NCBI GenBank assembly: GCA_938039305.1
Contig: CALHUZ010000368.1
Location: forward strand, 1 to 5,467
DNA: 5,467 nt
Reading direction: 5' to 3'
DNA from: an uncultured Saprospiraceae bacterium
GTDB lineage: Bacteria; Bacteroidota; Bacteroidia; Chitinophagales; Saprospiraceae
Below are positions 5,126 through 5,467 of the stretch, piece after piece; position 1 is the first letter of the stretch; the number at the start of each line of letters is the position of its first letter. Below the pieces are notes generated by a model. It ran no database searches, was not told where the DNA came from, and saw only the letters and a program-made list of their open reading frames with translations. The translations under genes were made by a program, and so were the position numbers.

Positions 5126-5467
5126 ATGAAACACATCATTCTTCTTACCCTCTTAATAGCCATTTCTGCATCCCTAATTGGACAAAAAAACTATCCTAAA
5201 GATAAGATAGCGCTGACCAATGCTCAGATAGTAGATATTGAAAATGAAACTATTCGACTTGGAACTGTATTGATCAATGCTGGTAAAATCGAACGAATTG
5301 TATATACCCAAATTGACATAAGTAGTGAGTATAAAGTGGTCGACTTAGAAAACTCATATCTACTTCCAGGCATGATCGATGTACATACTCATCTCAATAA
5401 TCTCGAGTCTGCCAAGAGGGCATTGATGTCAGGTGTTACGACGGTCAGGAGTGCAAGTGTCTCAGCA
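5126..5467 (+). CDS. Exported amidohydrolase-family protein, N-terminal part, cut by right window edge
   Basis: The ATG at 5126 opens a frame of 114 codons that continues past the window. Residues 1-20 are a signal peptide (MKHIILLTLLIAISASLIGQ), so the enzyme should be exported to the periplasm or envelope. The mature part shows the beta-sandwich start of the amidohydrolase superfamily (IALTNAQIVDIENETI, then LINAGKIERI), then LLPGMIDVHTHL at about 79-90. His87 and His89 form the HxH metal-binding motif at the first barrel strand. AKRALMSGVTTVRSAS follows, the usual 'A..L..GVTTVRD' segment but with Ser in place of the common Asp. Relatives include imidazolonepropionase-like and dipeptidase-like (Xaa-Pro) hydrolases; the substrate cannot be told because the later metal ligands and substrate pocket lie outside the window. 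Full family members are about 400-450 residues. Confidence 0.88.
   Translation, partial: MKHIILLTLLIAISASLIGQKNYPKDKIALTNAQIVDIENETIRLGTVLINAGKIERIVYTQIDISSEYKVVDLENSYLLPGMIDVHTHLNNLESAKRALMSGVTTVRSASVSA

Overview
The window looks like chromosomal DNA of a Bacteroidota bacterium, possibly of the Saprospirales or a related marine or sludge group. The sequence is moderately AT-rich. Start codons lack convincing Shine-Dalgarno sequences, and copies of the Bacteroidota -7 promoter element (TAnnTTTG) lie close to some starts. The largest gene is an OmpA protein with thrombospondin type 3 repeats, a design common in this phylum. The assignment below phylum level is inference.

Layout from left to right: (1) 1-440, minus strand, the first 146 codons of a MutS2-family protein cut by the window edge, with a -7 element just upstream. 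(2) 533-571, a strong intrinsic terminator that closes the next gene. (3) 598-2442, minus strand, a 614-residue secreted OmpA-family protein: signal peptide, beta-barrel domain, acidic linker, ten calcium-binding TSP3 repeats and a peptidoglycan-binding OmpA domain. (4) 2443-2663, an AT-rich spacer with a candidate promoter and an inverted repeat. (5) 2664-3170, minus strand, a short single-domain asparaginase-like protein. (6) 3171-3289, a divergent promoter region. (7) 3290-4492, plus strand, a complete class I aspartate aminotransferase. (8) 4511-4972, minus strand, a decayed membrane-protein gene that keeps one reading frame but is broken by several stop codons. (9) 5126-5467, plus strand, the start of an exported amidohydrolase that runs off the right edge.

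The divergent asparaginase-like gene and aspartate aminotransferase could form a short catabolic route: asparagine to aspartate to oxaloacetate. The other genes look like independent housekeeping or envelope functions. I saw no mobile element, CRISPR array, tRNA or rRNA, and no sign of a defence or secretion system. The points most worth a second look are the unannotated pseudogene, the one-domain asparaginase that keeps its N-domain catalytic residues, and the very regular cysteine and calcium repeat geometry in the OmpA protein.
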